Source: Sipunculus nudus (Eukaryota; Annelida; Sipuncula; Golfingiida; Sipunculidae). From it: DNA of 64,000 bases. Below the pieces are notes generated by a model, which had not been told where the DNA came from, searched no databases, and saw nothing but the letters and a program-made list of their open reading frames with translations. This document shows positions 46,388 to 59,215 of the stretch, one piece after another. Every line of letters begins with the position of its first letter. Within the stretch, counting starts at the first letter, position 1. The DNA lies in the NCBI GenBank assembly GCA_026874595.1, contig CM049322.1, positions 40,358,840 through 40,422,839 on the forward strand, written 5' to 3'. The position numbers and the translations under genes are program-made.

Positions 46388-46639
46388 GTGCTATATATTT
46401 TTGGAAACTTCATCTATTGGAAGAATACGTTGTGATCTTGAGGTTCCTACTTTATTCTTTGAGCCGTATTGTGACTCAGCCGATCCTGGCTGTATTAACG
46501 ATAAATATATATGAATTTAACGATATATATGTGTAAATATGGGGAAAAAATCCTTCATGTTATTTTAGAAGAGTAAAGTTGTCCGGACAAATATCCGGAT
46601 ACCGTTCAGACATGGATGCTGTAGGAACTAAAATATGAT

Positions 46640-46849
46640 TAGTGTTTCCATTTGTACAGACATGCAGACGGCGCTTTCAGAATTCTGCCTGTACGGTTTC
46701 CCCTACCGCCGTATACAGAAAGAGGCATTTTATATTCATCCCGAACTATAAATAGGGTGAAACAAGCTGAACGTATTCACAACCATATCCGTTTCCTTAA
46801 CCACATCAGCATCCTTGCCCGTTTTAATACACAGCTTGATACCCAGTAG
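46640..46849 (+). pseudogene. DDE transposase C-terminal relic (DDE_Tnp_4/Harbinger-like)
   Basis: A single frame ending at a stop at 46849 reads HADGAFRI, then PPYTERGILYSSRTI, then AERIHNHIRFLNHISIL. This parallels the C-terminal pattern AD-GF-I, PPF, then A--RIHVER-I-R-K-F-IL of DDE_Tnp_4-type transposases of the PIF/Harbinger and ISL2EU kind. The aligned part would include the third catalytic-acid region, but the usual HVER reads HNHI, so the acidic residue is lost. Stops lie just upstream. Absence from unit 1 suggests a unit-specific insertion. Recognition is by pattern only. Confidence 0.5.
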
Positions 46850-47509
46850 AAATCTGTATCATTTTGTCGATATGTATCGTGTATCTCTTTGATCTTTTTG
46901 CAACATTCAGTACCAGCATTAGCCTACAACGAGTACTTAGGTCAGTTAGCTTTGAATGAGATATTAATGCCAAAGCGCTTTATACAAAAAATAAAGGAAT
47001 GACAGTGTAACTAGGCACTGAGAAAAAGTTGACAAAATCTTTTTTATAAAGTAAACACAGGCAAACGGGTATGATGAGCTACGGAGGGACAGGTCCATAC
47101 GCAAAATGTAAAATTCATGAATAAAGGAAGATTCTTGACAATAAACCAATCGAAATTTGCTGCACAAAATTCATTTTGTTTGAAGCATTTAAAAACGGGT
47201 AGAAATTATCTGAATATCTAATTGGAACACTTTTTAATAACTTTCTCACAAAAACTTCATTGCGGAACGGTAATTAAAGTATCCTAATCATTTGTAGTGA
47301 TGTATGTGTATGTAATTTTAGAGGCATGTATCTGTTTCTCGGGACAAAACATATCACCATGTCATTTTGTGGTGAACTACAGAGAGGTGATCCGTCTTGT
47401 CTAATTAATCGCTCAAGTATATTGTTGTAGTATCAGGAACAAAACTATATTGAATGAAATCCTGATCATGCCGATGATATTATTATGATATTAAAATAAC
47501 ATAATATAC

Positions 47510-47735
47510 CTCTGCCTATGGAAAGAAACCACTTTAAGAGTCTGTTTGTAGTATCATTAAACCTATCTGGTAAAAAACAGACTACCACAATGAACCAAGC
47601 ATATCCCTCTGAATTCATCTTTATCATCTCAGTTACCCCTGTTGTGGCAGCTCCATGACAAATAAAGGTTCTTTTATGTACCTCGTAGTTATCCCATAAT
47701 GCATTTACAAATCTCGATGAAGCAGTCGTTAACAG
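47510..47735 (+). repeat. Array block B, unit 2
   Basis: Conserved phrase CTCCATGACAAATAAAGGTT with downstream GTAGTTATCCCATAATGCAT. The minus strand is open for 93 codons (47466-47747) and contains TFICHGA, shared with unit 5. Confidence 0.7.
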
Positions 47736-49420
47736 TAAGGGCAACAATCGTAATGCTAATTAATTCTACAGGGAACCCATGTGACTTATACACCCTATAA
47801 ATATGTGCCACTAACAGATGCTTCGGATATAATAAATAATATTAGTTTACATAAAAAAAAATAGTGTGACCCATTTTTTTTTATAATGAAAATAAAACCA
47901 TAACGTGGAACTCTTCATAGGTGTTGCATTGAAAAGATCATCGCACAAACATAATGTATACTTCTTTATCTGCTGGTTCAATCTCATTGAAATCATGTGA
48001 ACCACAAAACCAGATTTTAAGGGTTCGTATTTTATAAATTAAATCAGGATTGGTACGGAAGCACAAAAAACCCCTGGTGGTACATCTAGAGTTATCAATA
48101 TAAAAAACGTATGATTCGAGGACAACAGAAAAAAATTAGCTACACCATTTCCTTTTTTTTCTGACACTGTCTTTTATCTACGGCTTGCAATTCTATTGTG
48201 CTGTTTCCCTACATGATCTTATCTCTTGTTTGCTAAAAACTGTTTAGGAGCTGTTGTACATGGCTTTATAATTATTAGACATATTTGAAGAAATCTTAGA
48301 TCTACCCGTTTATACAATTGTCTTTTTACAACGGGAGTGATAAGACGACCACGTGCTTTGTTCAGACCAATGAATTTAAGACACTTGTTGCAACACAGCA
48401 ATATCTGATTGCATGAGGTTTGGTTAATTTTCTACCAGAATGGTTTCTGTTTCAAATAAGAATTTTATGTGTGAATGTGATATTATTAATTAATATATAG
48501 AGAAAAACATTCGAGCATATAGTTTTGTATGAATGAAATAGCTCTGGACAGTTGCACTGCTTTTGCCTTACGCGTTTGTGTTGTTCCTGGCTGCCCCATT
48601 TTCCTTATAAATGCAAACATAAACATTCCCGGATAAACAGGTATTTAGTAAATGTATTACAAGTACATAGACATATTGTATACGTGTTATCTTCCCATTT
48701 GTTTTTCTGTATAATTGTATTACTATGAAACATATATCGCAGGTATTTTCTTTAATATTGAACAGCATTTTGTCAGTCAATATCTCAAACATGGATCCAT
48801 TTCTTTCATAAAGGCGGATGCTATTATATCTGTACATGACTTGCACAACCTACCTCGATTCAGCCCATTCTGCCTTTTCAATATATTTTAATATCTGAAT
48901 AATTTTGTTAAAGACTATTGTGATTTACGGGTAGCAGGTTATCCGGAGCCTAATAACATATGGACTGAACTTCTCCTGATCAAGTATACTCGCACATATG
49001 AGCAGTAATTTGTGGGGACTGTAGCGTAGAATACAGTAGATTATTTTTTAGTAAATTGTCTTTTAACAAGTTAAAACAATTAACTGATAATCATTCACGT
49101 ATTAATTGAATTCGACTAGCGACGCTTTGGTTGTTTACTTAATTAGATGAAAAAAAATTGGTTAATTTAATTAAATTCAGTTCTCTTTAATACAAAATTA
49201 AATGAGATATATTAATAATTTATTCTGTTTTTACTGATTACAGGTTGTGCCACTTAAGCAAAATGGAATTTGTGTGTTGAAATACGGTTAACGTGAGATA
49301 AAAAAGAGAAGGTTAGATCTCTATCAAAGGTTCACGTTTACAAAACGGTTAATTCTAAACAGACATGCATCGCTAGCATTAGGTTTTGGCTCAAATACGA
49401 CTGATTCTCATATCGGAAGG

Positions 49421-49439
49421 ATATATATACATATATATA
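49421..49439. repeat. Short (TA)n microsatellite, array unit 3
   Basis: Short interrupted TA run after GGAAGGATATAT, at the position equivalent to 45679. Confidence 0.85.
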
Positions 49440-49787
49440 ATATTAATCTGTACAACTGGAAGGTTAACTGTTAGCCTAATGTTGTTTGTTATTCAGGTAG
49501 GGGTCATGTGACCTTGATCTTGTGACCTTAAAATCAAAAGTTGGTTTTATTGGTTTGCATATCAAGGCATTTAGAAATGTTTGATGGAAAGCGATGATAT
49601 TTATACATTTTTGCTACAGATCCCCAGAAAGATTTCCCTCCAATCAAATATACCTAAGAAAACATTGTAGGCCGATTTGACCGTGGCTGTGAAAGATGAG
49701 TTACAAACCTGTTGTACCTCGTTCTTTCATATTGCAGAGACATTGCGTGAAAGTGTACCATGATTTACATTTCGATACCTGTCGTTA

Positions 49788-49985
49788 ACACCAACCTTCT
49801 AAATCACACATTTTACAACATTGCTTCAGGAATCTAGAGGGAGATGTTCCAAGATATTGTCAATGGGCCCACGATGTTCATATCTTTGGTTGGTTAAGAT
49901 TTATGATGTCGCTATATACCGGTTAACTCCCACAAGGAAATCTTGTGAACATATTTTAGTCTTTCTAACGGCAATGTCCCAGACC
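49788..49985 (+). repeat. Array block A, unit 3
   Basis: Very close to unit 4: AGATGTTCCAAGATATTGTC, GTTAAGATTTATGATGTCGC and the TAGTCTTTCTAACGGCAATG stretch. The minus-strand frame (49912-50136) contains SGTLPLERLKYVHKISLWEL. Confidence 0.82.
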
Positions 49986-51072
49986 TTGTTGGTAACAGGT
50001 CTTCGGATATTTGATCTACTGGGAAAATACCGGTTTCCCATGAGGTTATTGCTTTCGTATTCGAATTAGAAGTAAATTTTTTGCTATGATTCAGCCAACT
50101 GATCTCTGGCTTACTATTTAAAACCGAATAAAACATTTACTTTATAACAAGTACTTTTTAAAAAGTATAGATAAAACATGTTTCTGGCAGAAATTCATAA
50201 ATGTTTTATATACCAAATAATATACAACAAAAATTTTATAAAACGAATCGTTCTTTGATGCTCTTGTTCAGGCCATGTGTTAGTCGAAACCCTTATTGTA
50301 ATATAAATGTACCTATATCTGCAAATAATTAGACATTACGTCATACAAGGCAACCAATTTATTTTAAATATGAGTGAAAATTGGAATGTTTTCTTTGCAG
50401 CTATGTCGATGATAGGGTACTTAACGAGAAGACATTCAGAATTGGTGACATCATTTGACTCTATTTAATGTCGACTATATCCATTTAAAGTCAGCTTTAT
50501 CGTACTTCTAAATTTAAAAGTATAACTATATCAAGCAAGAATGAAAATGCAAAAAAGATTTATTCAAAACATGCAGAAATCAAGGATAGAATGTCATATT
50601 TCCTTATTAATAATTAAATAAAGTCACAGTTGCTCAATCGACAGGGAGGCGGATTAAGATTACGTTTGGTTATGCTGAAATTTAAGGCGAAACAGCTCAT
50701 TTCCTGTAGCGTAATATTGATGTTCAGAAATGTTTTTAAACGGAAAGCTTCAAAATCCATCGCCTCAACAAACTTCGTATTCCAACCCAAACCATGTCTG
50801 ACAGATACTTATACGCGGCATTGTAAATTTGTCTTTCGTTTGTAGAGATATGCATTAGTTTTCTGGATAAACACGTATCCTAGGCTCCATATGTTTTATT
50901 TTTATAATTTGTTATACCAACATGTCTAGTAATATCATTTCGTCTTCATTCTATAATATAAGGCATATAGGTGTGACCTGGTTTAATTAATTATCAGGTT
51001 GAGCTATTGTTGCAGGAGTGAACACATACTGACTTTAAAATAACATGTTGATTGCACTGAATCTATATTTAT

Positions 51073-51092
51073 ATGTGATATTAATATCACAT
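51073..51092. repeat. 20-bp perfect palindrome
   Basis: ATGTGATATTAATATCACAT is self-complementary over its full length. It is not conserved at the matching place in unit 4. Confidence 0.9.
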
Positions 51093-51119
51093 GAGAACGT
51101 TTACGTTTCATACCAGTAA

Positions 51120-51395
51120 TGACATGATATACCTGCAACTATGGTTGAATACCTGTTATCAGCTGGCAGATGCATCGTCTCCTCATAGTAACTGAAAACT
51201 AATCAGGTAACAAATCAGACCAACACAAAGAATGAATCAGATCCGATTGGATCCGTTTTAGCCTCCCGCTGCTGAAATAAACCTGCCTTGCCAGCTTCAT
51301 GACAAATGAATGAAGGTTTTAGAATTTTTTACTTGTTCTATGTGGTTATCTCCAAGTAACGCAACTCATTTACAAACCCGATGAATGCGGATAGG
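51120..51395 (+). repeat. Array block B, unit 3
   Basis: TCAGGTAACAAATCAGACCA, GATCCGTTTTAGCCTCC, CTTCATGACAAATGAATGAA and GTGGTTATCTCC match units 4 and 5. Confidence 0.8.
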
Positions 51396-51501
51396 CCATG
51401 GGCTAGTGGGAGATCATAGAGCACTTCCTTGTAATTTACTTTAATGGGTATTTTAATGGAGCCCTAGGTCTAACAAATCAGAATATTGATGTTGTCAGCC
51501 A

Positions 51502-51525
51502 AAAAAAAAAAAAAAAAAAAAAAAA
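51502..51525 (+). repeat. Poly(A) run
   Basis: About 24 A residues in unit 3, absent from the other units. It could be the tail of a decayed retroposon; no body was recognised. Confidence 0.85.
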
Positions 51526-51588
51526 TGTGATGTTTCTGGTCAAAATCTTCAAGTCCATTCAAATGATATGCACATTTATTCTGTTAAT

Positions 51589-51624
51589 AGGTCACCAGAG
51601 GTCAAAGGTCACAATGTTTGACCT
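51589..51624. promoter_or_regulatory. Nuclear-receptor half-site cluster with a perfect DR1
   Basis: AGGTCA at 51589-51594, then AGGTCA-A-AGGTCA at 51599-51611 (a perfect DR1), then TGACCT at 51619-51624. DR1 is the classic RXR/HNF4-type site. The motif class is common in the repeats of this window, so it may be repeat-derived. Confidence 0.4.
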
Positions 51625-51933
51625 TTACCTATAATTTCTCGCATTATCAGGATTTATTTATCACCAAGGCCATATTACAATGTTTTTAAAATTAATTTAA
51701 ATGAAGGTTTACACGTGCTTTTTAATACCTGGAGTCGAACAGTTGAAAAAAGTATTGATTACCTCGCGGTATGTGAGATGTTTCTGCAATTTCACATACC
51801 TTTCGTATGCATTGCTGAATGTGCCGAGTAGGTGTAAGGCAAGGCAAGCAGGGGTTTCTTTGGAATCTTTCATTGAATCTTAGCAAATGACCAAAAAAGA
51901 TGACATTTGAGTACATCTAAAAAATGAAACTCA

Positions 51934-53329
51934 AATTATGCAAATATTTTCATCGAAAAGTTTGTTGAAGTCAAAAATAATCAAAGGTTGACAATATCAA
52001 CCCCATAGATGTTTATTACACATGGTCGTTATAAATTAAGCGTGCCATGAAATACTATCATTGAGACAAATGTATGTTACTTTCTATCTCTCAATTAACG
52101 CATTTCCATTAAACATTCATCCTAATTTTTAACGGTTTGTATCTTATTTCATGATAGTTATATAGGTATTATATATATATTTTTTGCATAAATACGCTTA
52201 TATCACATATATCCATTTCTATCCCTAGTATACAATATATTGGTTGTTATAATTTATATAATAATGCATAATTAATTCTCTAAGTAACTAGAGGACCTGG
52301 CTTTTGTGACACAAAAACGACTATATGTCTCCTCTCACTATTGGCCTCACTTTCCCAAATTGTTGGGGGAAAATTAACCTTTTCAAAGGTTTGGTCTTAA
52401 CTTAAATCCTGGATTTCTAAAGATTTGACCTTGTATGACGATGATCAAGGTTACCAAGTTATAAACTGATCTAAGATTATATTTCATCCAATTTGACCTT
52501 GATAATGAAGGTCAAGGTTACCAGATTTTTAACTATTCCGAGATATTGGTAAAGACATTTAATATGTTTAATTTATGAAAATATATCAAGTAGTTCAAAA
52601 TTATAGCGTTCTAAAATTTGATAGTTAAGTTAATAGTCAGGTAGACAGATAGTCAGACATGACAAGTGAATGAAAAGACTTACAGGCAGTCATAAGTTGA
52701 ATAGAAAGACTGACAGAGGTCCATAAATAAAATAGACAAGACTGTCAAAGTCCGCAAAAATGCACAGATGCAGACCATTAAAGAATAAGTATAAAAAATA
52801 TCAAGATTGCTTCATTAATAAAATTGCAATTTTTCTTAAATTGTCACAAATATAATACTATGACGACATCAGTAATATATCCGGGAGAGATATAATATTA
52901 ATCATATATAATAAATGTAAGAGAATTAATTATGCATTATTATATGAATTATAATAACGAATATATTGCACACTAGTGATAGAAATTAAATATATGTGAT
53001 ATAAGCGTGTTTATGCAAAAAATATACTTTGGCTGTTACTTGTAAAAAAATTAGGGTTTTGCTTTTAACAGAGGCCAATGAACCAGTGACAACTATCCAA
53101 AACATATAACTGTCAAGAAATAAGATACAAACCGGTAAGAATTAGGATGAATGTATACTGGAAATGCGTTAATTCAGAGAAAGAAAGTAACATACATTTG
53201 TTTCAATATTAAGATCTCATGGCACGCTTTATAACGACCATGTGTAACAAACATCTATGGTGTCGCTAGGGTCAACCTTTCTTCACTTTTGACTTCTACC
53301 ATCTCTTTGATAAAAATATTTGCATAATT
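51934..53329. mobile_element. Long imperfect inverted repeat (arms about 350-410 bp), likely foldback-type element
   Basis: The left arm, 51934-52280, is the reverse complement of the right arm, 52921-53329. Shared landmarks are AATTATGCAAATATTTT, CACATGGTCGTTATAAA, ACAAATGTATGTTACTTTCT, AACGCATTTCC, ATCCTAATT and GCATAATTAATTCTC. The right arm has about 60 bp extra. The 640-bp spacer has TGACCTTGATAATGAAGGTC and related TGACCTT/AAGGTCA phrases and no ORF. It is absent from the other array units and largely explains the greater length of unit 3. Outer ends and target duplication were not found. Confidence 0.75.
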
Positions 53330-55147
53330 AATCATCTTGGACTCTTCCACAATGTATTCGAACAACTCCCATTGGACGCGTATTTCTCCCTGCAATGGTT
53401 ATTTATAATGTGTTTTTATGAGGTCGTATAATAATACCAGCAATGTTAAATGTTGAATCTGCGACAACAGGTATGTCTCAGAGAAAACAGATTAGGGTTC
53501 CTCCGAGGGTAATAGCTTTTTCTATTCTGCCACGTTTTTCCTTGTGGCTTTTACTTCTGCAGGGTTCCTACACTGTTGAACCTCTACCACTATTTGACTG
53601 AAACATTGTTGCCCGCGATCTGTTTCCTCGTTTAATTTTTGTTTGTATTTTCCTTAAATATAATTTTTTGAATAGTTGTGTATTTCCAGGAGGAAATCGA
53701 TTTTTCCAAGCCATTGTAGCTCGTGAAAAAAAATATATATTGTTCATTTCCCATTTCTTTTAGTGAGATGCTTGGTGAGAATGCGTGATTTTATTGACAT
53801 TAGAATTCACCCACGGGCCATTTACTGCATATATAAGACGAGACTAGAAACCAACTTAACAAAAATAAGATAGGTAACAATCAAACGATTTCTTGGATCT
53901 CTTGTAACTAAAGAAAACTAAGGATACAAATGGAGTGCATACTTTTGAACACTGTTATAATTTATAATTTATAATTTATATGATGTATTAAAATAGTTAT
54001 TCTCAACCTTTCAAAACGATAAAAACATGTTATAAATTTTGGTTTGACCTTTTTTGATTAATGGTGAAGATGTCTAAATGGAGAAATACACCACTCGTTT
54101 GACAAAGACGTGAAAAGAAAGTAACTGATCCAGCCATTTATCGTATCTAATGTAACAAAACAAGAACGCAAAGTATTATTCCGTGGCATAGAAAATAAAT
54201 AATAGAAGAAAGTTAAGTTTTAAAAATAACAAACAGTTTGACACTGATTTTCTCAAACATGGTCCCCGTTTCTTTCATAAACGCGGAAGCTATTTTGTGA
54301 CAAAGGTCACAAGAGTCGCTCAGTGGGAGACAGAAGATTGCTGGAATTCCTGAGAAAATATATGAGCCAGCAACTGACACTAAACGTTACACCAGCCATG
54401 CATACGACTGGAACACACCGTTGTTTACCGGGCTGTACAACAACACTAGTCTAAAAACTAAGGAACAACTCTGATACTCTTGGTCTGACAGCTTGAATTT
54501 TCGCTCGTCCACTCGACAACATAATCGAACGAGTGAGTTAGATTTACGCGTCAAGGTCGCTTTAACACGTTCCCGAAAGCCCGGCCACATATATGTGAAA
54601 CAATAATGGTACTGATATGGTGTTACTTAATTTTCCTTCATTCAATTTATTTCAATATCTCAACATTTATAGAGATTTGTCAGGGTTTGCAGGTGACTGA
54701 TTGTCCCGAGCCTAATAATGAGAACTTATCGTACTTATATCTTATCATACTAGCACTTATGACGAGTGACTGGTTGAGATTGAAGCACAGAACACTCTAG
54801 ATTATCTATTAATGAAATGAGCTGAGGTGACTTGCAGCCGGCCGGCTGGGATCTCCCGGCCTGGTCTGGGGGGAGACCCCATTTGCTGGTTGGTGACAAT
54901 TTGGGGTCAACAAATTAATTGATATTGCAAACCGTCACGGTAAAGCCATATGCCATCAAACTTTAATTAAATAATATGTTAATTTATCCAGTCGTCAGTG
55001 TCCTGTGTGTGAGAGACCAGAGAACCTGTAAGGGTTGTACAAGAGGGCTGATAAAAAATCGGTTCACTGTCACAATAAGAGAGAGTACAGCAGTTACTTA
55101 ATTAAATTAACAGACAGACCAGTATTTTCAGGTCAAATACGTGATTC

Positions 55148-55150
<3 letters not shown>

Positions 55151-55189
<39 letters not shown>
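55151..55189. repeat. (TA)n microsatellite, array unit 4
   Basis: About 19 units after TTCCGGATATAT, at the position equivalent to 45679 and 49421. Confidence 0.95.
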
Positions 55190-55191
<2 letters not shown>

Positions 55192-55569
55192 CAAGCTGCA
55201 TTACTGTTAGCCAAATGCGAAAAATAAAAGTTTTCGGATGAAAGGCTTTGCTTAAAGTTCATCATCCAATGTATTCAAGGGATAATTTTACCTTGACCCC
55301 TGACCTAGTGACCTCGAAAATTATAGTTTATTTAATTGTTATGTATACGTTGCTGTTCAGACGTTACATATAGATCCCCGCGAAGACTTTTGCGTTTCCC
55401 AAATGAGTGTACAGTAGAAAAATCTGACGGACCGACTTTTTTTCCGTTGCTTTGAAACAGGCAAGACAAACCTGTTGTAACTCGATCTTGTATGTTACAG
55501 AGGTAACACCGTCTCCTTTGCGTAAAAATGGGCGTTGATTTTAACCCGGGTTCTACAATTCCCGTTGTA

Positions 55570-55765
55570 AACATAGACCTTCTAAATAATACATTTTACA
55601 TCACTACCTCCGGAGGCCAGAGGACATGTTCCAAGATGTTGTCAAGTGGCCCACGATGTCCTGTCTTCGGTAGGTTAAGATTTATGGTGTCGCCATATAC
55701 CGGTAAACTCCCAGAAGGAAATATTCAGAACATATTTTAGTCTTGCTGACGGCAATGCCCTAGAT
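55570..55765 (+). repeat. Array block A, unit 4
   Basis: The minus-strand frame 55675-55887 reads SNTNALTSSKTVFFPLN, then ARLKYVLNISFWEFTGI, aligned without a gap to unit 3 over about 50 residues. The plus frame (NIDLLNNTFYI) is also open, so neither strand is clearly favoured. Confidence 0.82.
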
Positions 55766-56829
55766 CTTACTGGTAACAAGCCCTCGGATAGTTTATTTAA
55801 TGGGAAAAAAACGGTTTTGCTTGAGGTTAATGCATTCGTATTTGATTTGGTAGTTGAATTCTTGCTATCGGTCAGAAAACTGATCAATATATAAAGCCGA
55901 ATAAATCATTTAAAAGTACTTTTTAAAAAGTATTATAAGTAAAACATGTACGTGGAAGAAATTCATACTTTTGTAATCCCATACATAGAAAATAAAATAC
56001 AAAATTATCGTTATTTGATACTCTTGTTTAGGCCATTGGTTAGTCGGAACCTTTTGCTGTGACAGTATTGCACCTGCATATGAAGATACTCGGCCATTAC
56101 GTCATACCGCCATACAAGTCATAAGTAAAAATCGGAATGCTTTACTTTGCAGCTATGGTGGTCACAGATACTAAGCTAGGTTATACTAAGAACTGGAGAC
56201 ATCATTTTATCGTTTTTTAATGCAAATCTATATCCATTAAAGTCACCTCATTCATCTGAATTGGATGGATAAATATATAAAGCAAGAATGCACAGGCATA
56301 ATTGCTTTCATTAAAACGAGCTATAATATGGAATAAAAAGTCATATTTCCTTCTATAATAATTTAATTTAGTCATAGTTGCTCAATCGACAGAGAAACGA
56401 TGGATAAAATTTAAGGCATCACAGTTCATTTGCTGTAACTTATGTTTAGAAATGTTTTAAATGGAAAGTTTCAAATTGCATCGCTTTAACAAACTAAGTA
56501 TTCCAACCCCAACCATTTCTGACAGATAATCTAACGCGTCACTGTAAATACCTCTTAATTTTCATGTTTGTAATTGGTTGCATCGGTTTCCTGGAAAAAC
56601 ACTTATCCCAGACTCATTATGTTTCTTATAATTTGTTTTACCAACATGTCTAGTAATATCATTTTATCCCATTATATGATAAGGCAATAGTCTGATCAGG
56701 CTCAACTAGATATTGGATAAAGGTTATTATTGCAGGATTAAGAACAAGTAAAAATTAAAATGAAATGCTGATTGTATCAATATCTAATAACGTGTAAATA
56801 ACACAGGAGGAGGTGTATATTGTATAGGA

Positions 56830-57175
56830 ATAATGACAGAATGTACCTGCAACTAGGACAAGATACCTGGTATCAGCTAGAAGATGCATAGTATGTTCGT
56901 TGTATCAGTAAATTTATCAGGTAGCAAAGCAGACCAACACAACGAACCAATCGAATCCGCCTAGATCTGTTTCAGCCTCCTGCGGCTGAAGTAAACCTGC
57001 CTTGTCAGGTCAATGACAAATGAATGAGGGTTTCAGTATTTTTATTTGTTCTGTGTGGTTATCGCACAGGAGTGCAATGCATTTACAATCCCCGATGAAT
57101 GCGGAAACAAGCAATACAGCCACACTCGTAATTCTTATAGGTTATACTGAAACCCCTTGTGATTTATAGATCCTG
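56830..57175 (+). repeat. Array block B, unit 4
   Basis: Matches unit 5 for over 300 bp, through TCAGCCTCCTGCGGCTGAAG, TCAATGACAAATGAATGAG, GTGGTTATCGC and the ACTGAAACCCCTTGTGA phrase. Minus-strand stops interrupt the frame open in unit 5. Confidence 0.82.
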
Positions 57176-59215
57176 AACGTTTCTACACCTAGCAGTACTT
57201 TTTAATGGATTCTACAATAGTTTTAGAATCTATATAAAGGGAAATATTTTTAATAAAAATTATACAATAAAATTGGATGTTGCATGGTTTCGCCTTGTAA
57301 GGAACATCGGAACATAAAATATATACTAGAATCAAGATATTTTCCGGTTCAGATAATTAGCGAATTACACAGTGATGTGCACATTTATGGGTTAACCACT
57401 TTATTTCCCTTGCATTCCGCCTTGTTCCCAAGGTTTTTCATGATTCCTTTTTTACTTAGCATCTTTCTTTGAGTCAGGTCTCCAACTCGGTTGAGCAGTG
57501 GCCTTACGTTAGAGGGGCCCATGGGCATTTTGTATCATACGTGGTGAACAACCGATAAAATCTATCGTGAAGATATTAAACAATACACATACATTATTAC
57601 TGTCCACACGCCATAAATGCACCGGAAACACACAAAGCTTAAAGGGTTTATATATGTGGTCAGATGCTCCTTAACGTTTTACATGGAAGGCTCATCTAAA
57701 AAAAGATTTACGTTAGCGAGCAACCTGATTGGACCAATTGTCTTATTAATAATTCATACTCAGGGCCTCGCTGAAGCAGGACCTATGCTAATCTAAGCTT
57801 GAAATCTAACTCAGAGAAACTTGTTTTTACAATTATGGCTTCATATTCAAGGCATCATTACCTCAAATGTCATGGAAGGAGTAAACGTTATTAATTGTAT
57901 GTCAAATTAACTTATTTGATTTCAGGGTTTCAAAGTTTAGTTTATGAATAACTAATTCAAATCCAACCGTTATTACAATTAGATCCATGTAAGGATTCTC
58001 AGAAATTATACATTCTTTTTATTTTATACAAGTGGGATCACCTTATGGGTTCATGATATATATACATGTTGTGGATGAAGCCATTTGTTTGAAATTTGGC
58101 AGTCATCATGAGGTATTTAAACTCATCATGCTAATGTACACAATGTGCTAATTTGCAGTGGAGGTGTGTACCGTTTTTCAAGTGCATTGACCTAATGATT
58201 AGTTATGATGTTAGGAACTCCTCTAAAAAATTTAAGCTAAGAGTTGTGCCATAAGCAATACAGAGGGCTAAAGACGGGAAATAAAAGATCTTATTGGGTA
58301 TTTTGGGAGTTAGGCGATTTATTTAAATTATCCGCGATAACAAAAATATGAAAATTGTGGTCCTCTCAACGATTCCTTCCAGCAATTCCCTTTGGACTTG
58401 TCTGCTTTAAATAATGTATGGTGTAGAAATGATGTTTTTGCATCAGCGATTTTACGACAAGGGTTTAGTTAAACTTACACCTATGACAGCTGTAAAAGAA
58501 ACAACCTCAGGCTGTAACAACATGTATGAACTTTGTAGAATATATTTTGTTCTGAGCATTAGAGTTGCAGGAAAACTTTTGTTTTGGCCTGTTTCCTTTA
58601 CTATCTTCTATGTACGCCTCTTATTTATAATATGTTAGAGCCCAACTGGCCTCTATTCTGTATCTATTTTTGTCAGCCAAATACCTGTCGTAAAGTAATT
58701 TTTATACGTTTTTGTTTTATATTTCCATTGCGGTAACGACTTTTTTATAATAGCCAAATGCATTTGTAAACTATTTATCTACAACATTGCTGATTCATGA
58801 CGTGAAAAATCGTTTTCAATGTTTGTATGCCTATTCTGAGAGCTATTTAATGATATATTTAAGTCGGGTCTTAAACGCATGCACATACACTTAAATAGCT
58901 CAACGTGATTAACCTAAAAATACCATGTTTAACATATTTCATAAATATTTATTTGAAATTTATTGAATTATATAATTTTCATTATTTATAAAGACATCCC
59001 TAAGACATCCAAGAATTTATTAATCATTTATACTTATTCATCCAATTAATTAACTTCCAAAAAGACACATTAGATCTAATAATTCCATATTTTATGTTCT
59101 TATGTTATATTGAAAGTTTGGGATAAAATGCCTGAACACGCAGGAAAACATATCAATGAGGAAACAAACATCTGTAAGTGATAAATCATGATGCGGTCCC
59201 GAGAGTAAGTTGTGC
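57176..59215 (+). repeat. Array unit 4 tail
   Basis: Matches 61960-64000 in order: GCGAGCAACCTGATTGG versus GCGAGCAACATTATTGG, CTCGCTGAAGCA, the ATGGTGTAGAAATGATG region and the final CATCTGTAAGTGATAAATCA. No gene recognised. Confidence 0.7.

Noticed and set aside
54838-54900. GC-rich patch (GCCGGCCGGCTGGG, GGGGGGAGACCCC) as a promoter or RNA gene
   Set aside because: Too short and without conserved boxes or a stable extended structure I could trace; it replaces array sequence present in other units, so it may be a small insertion.
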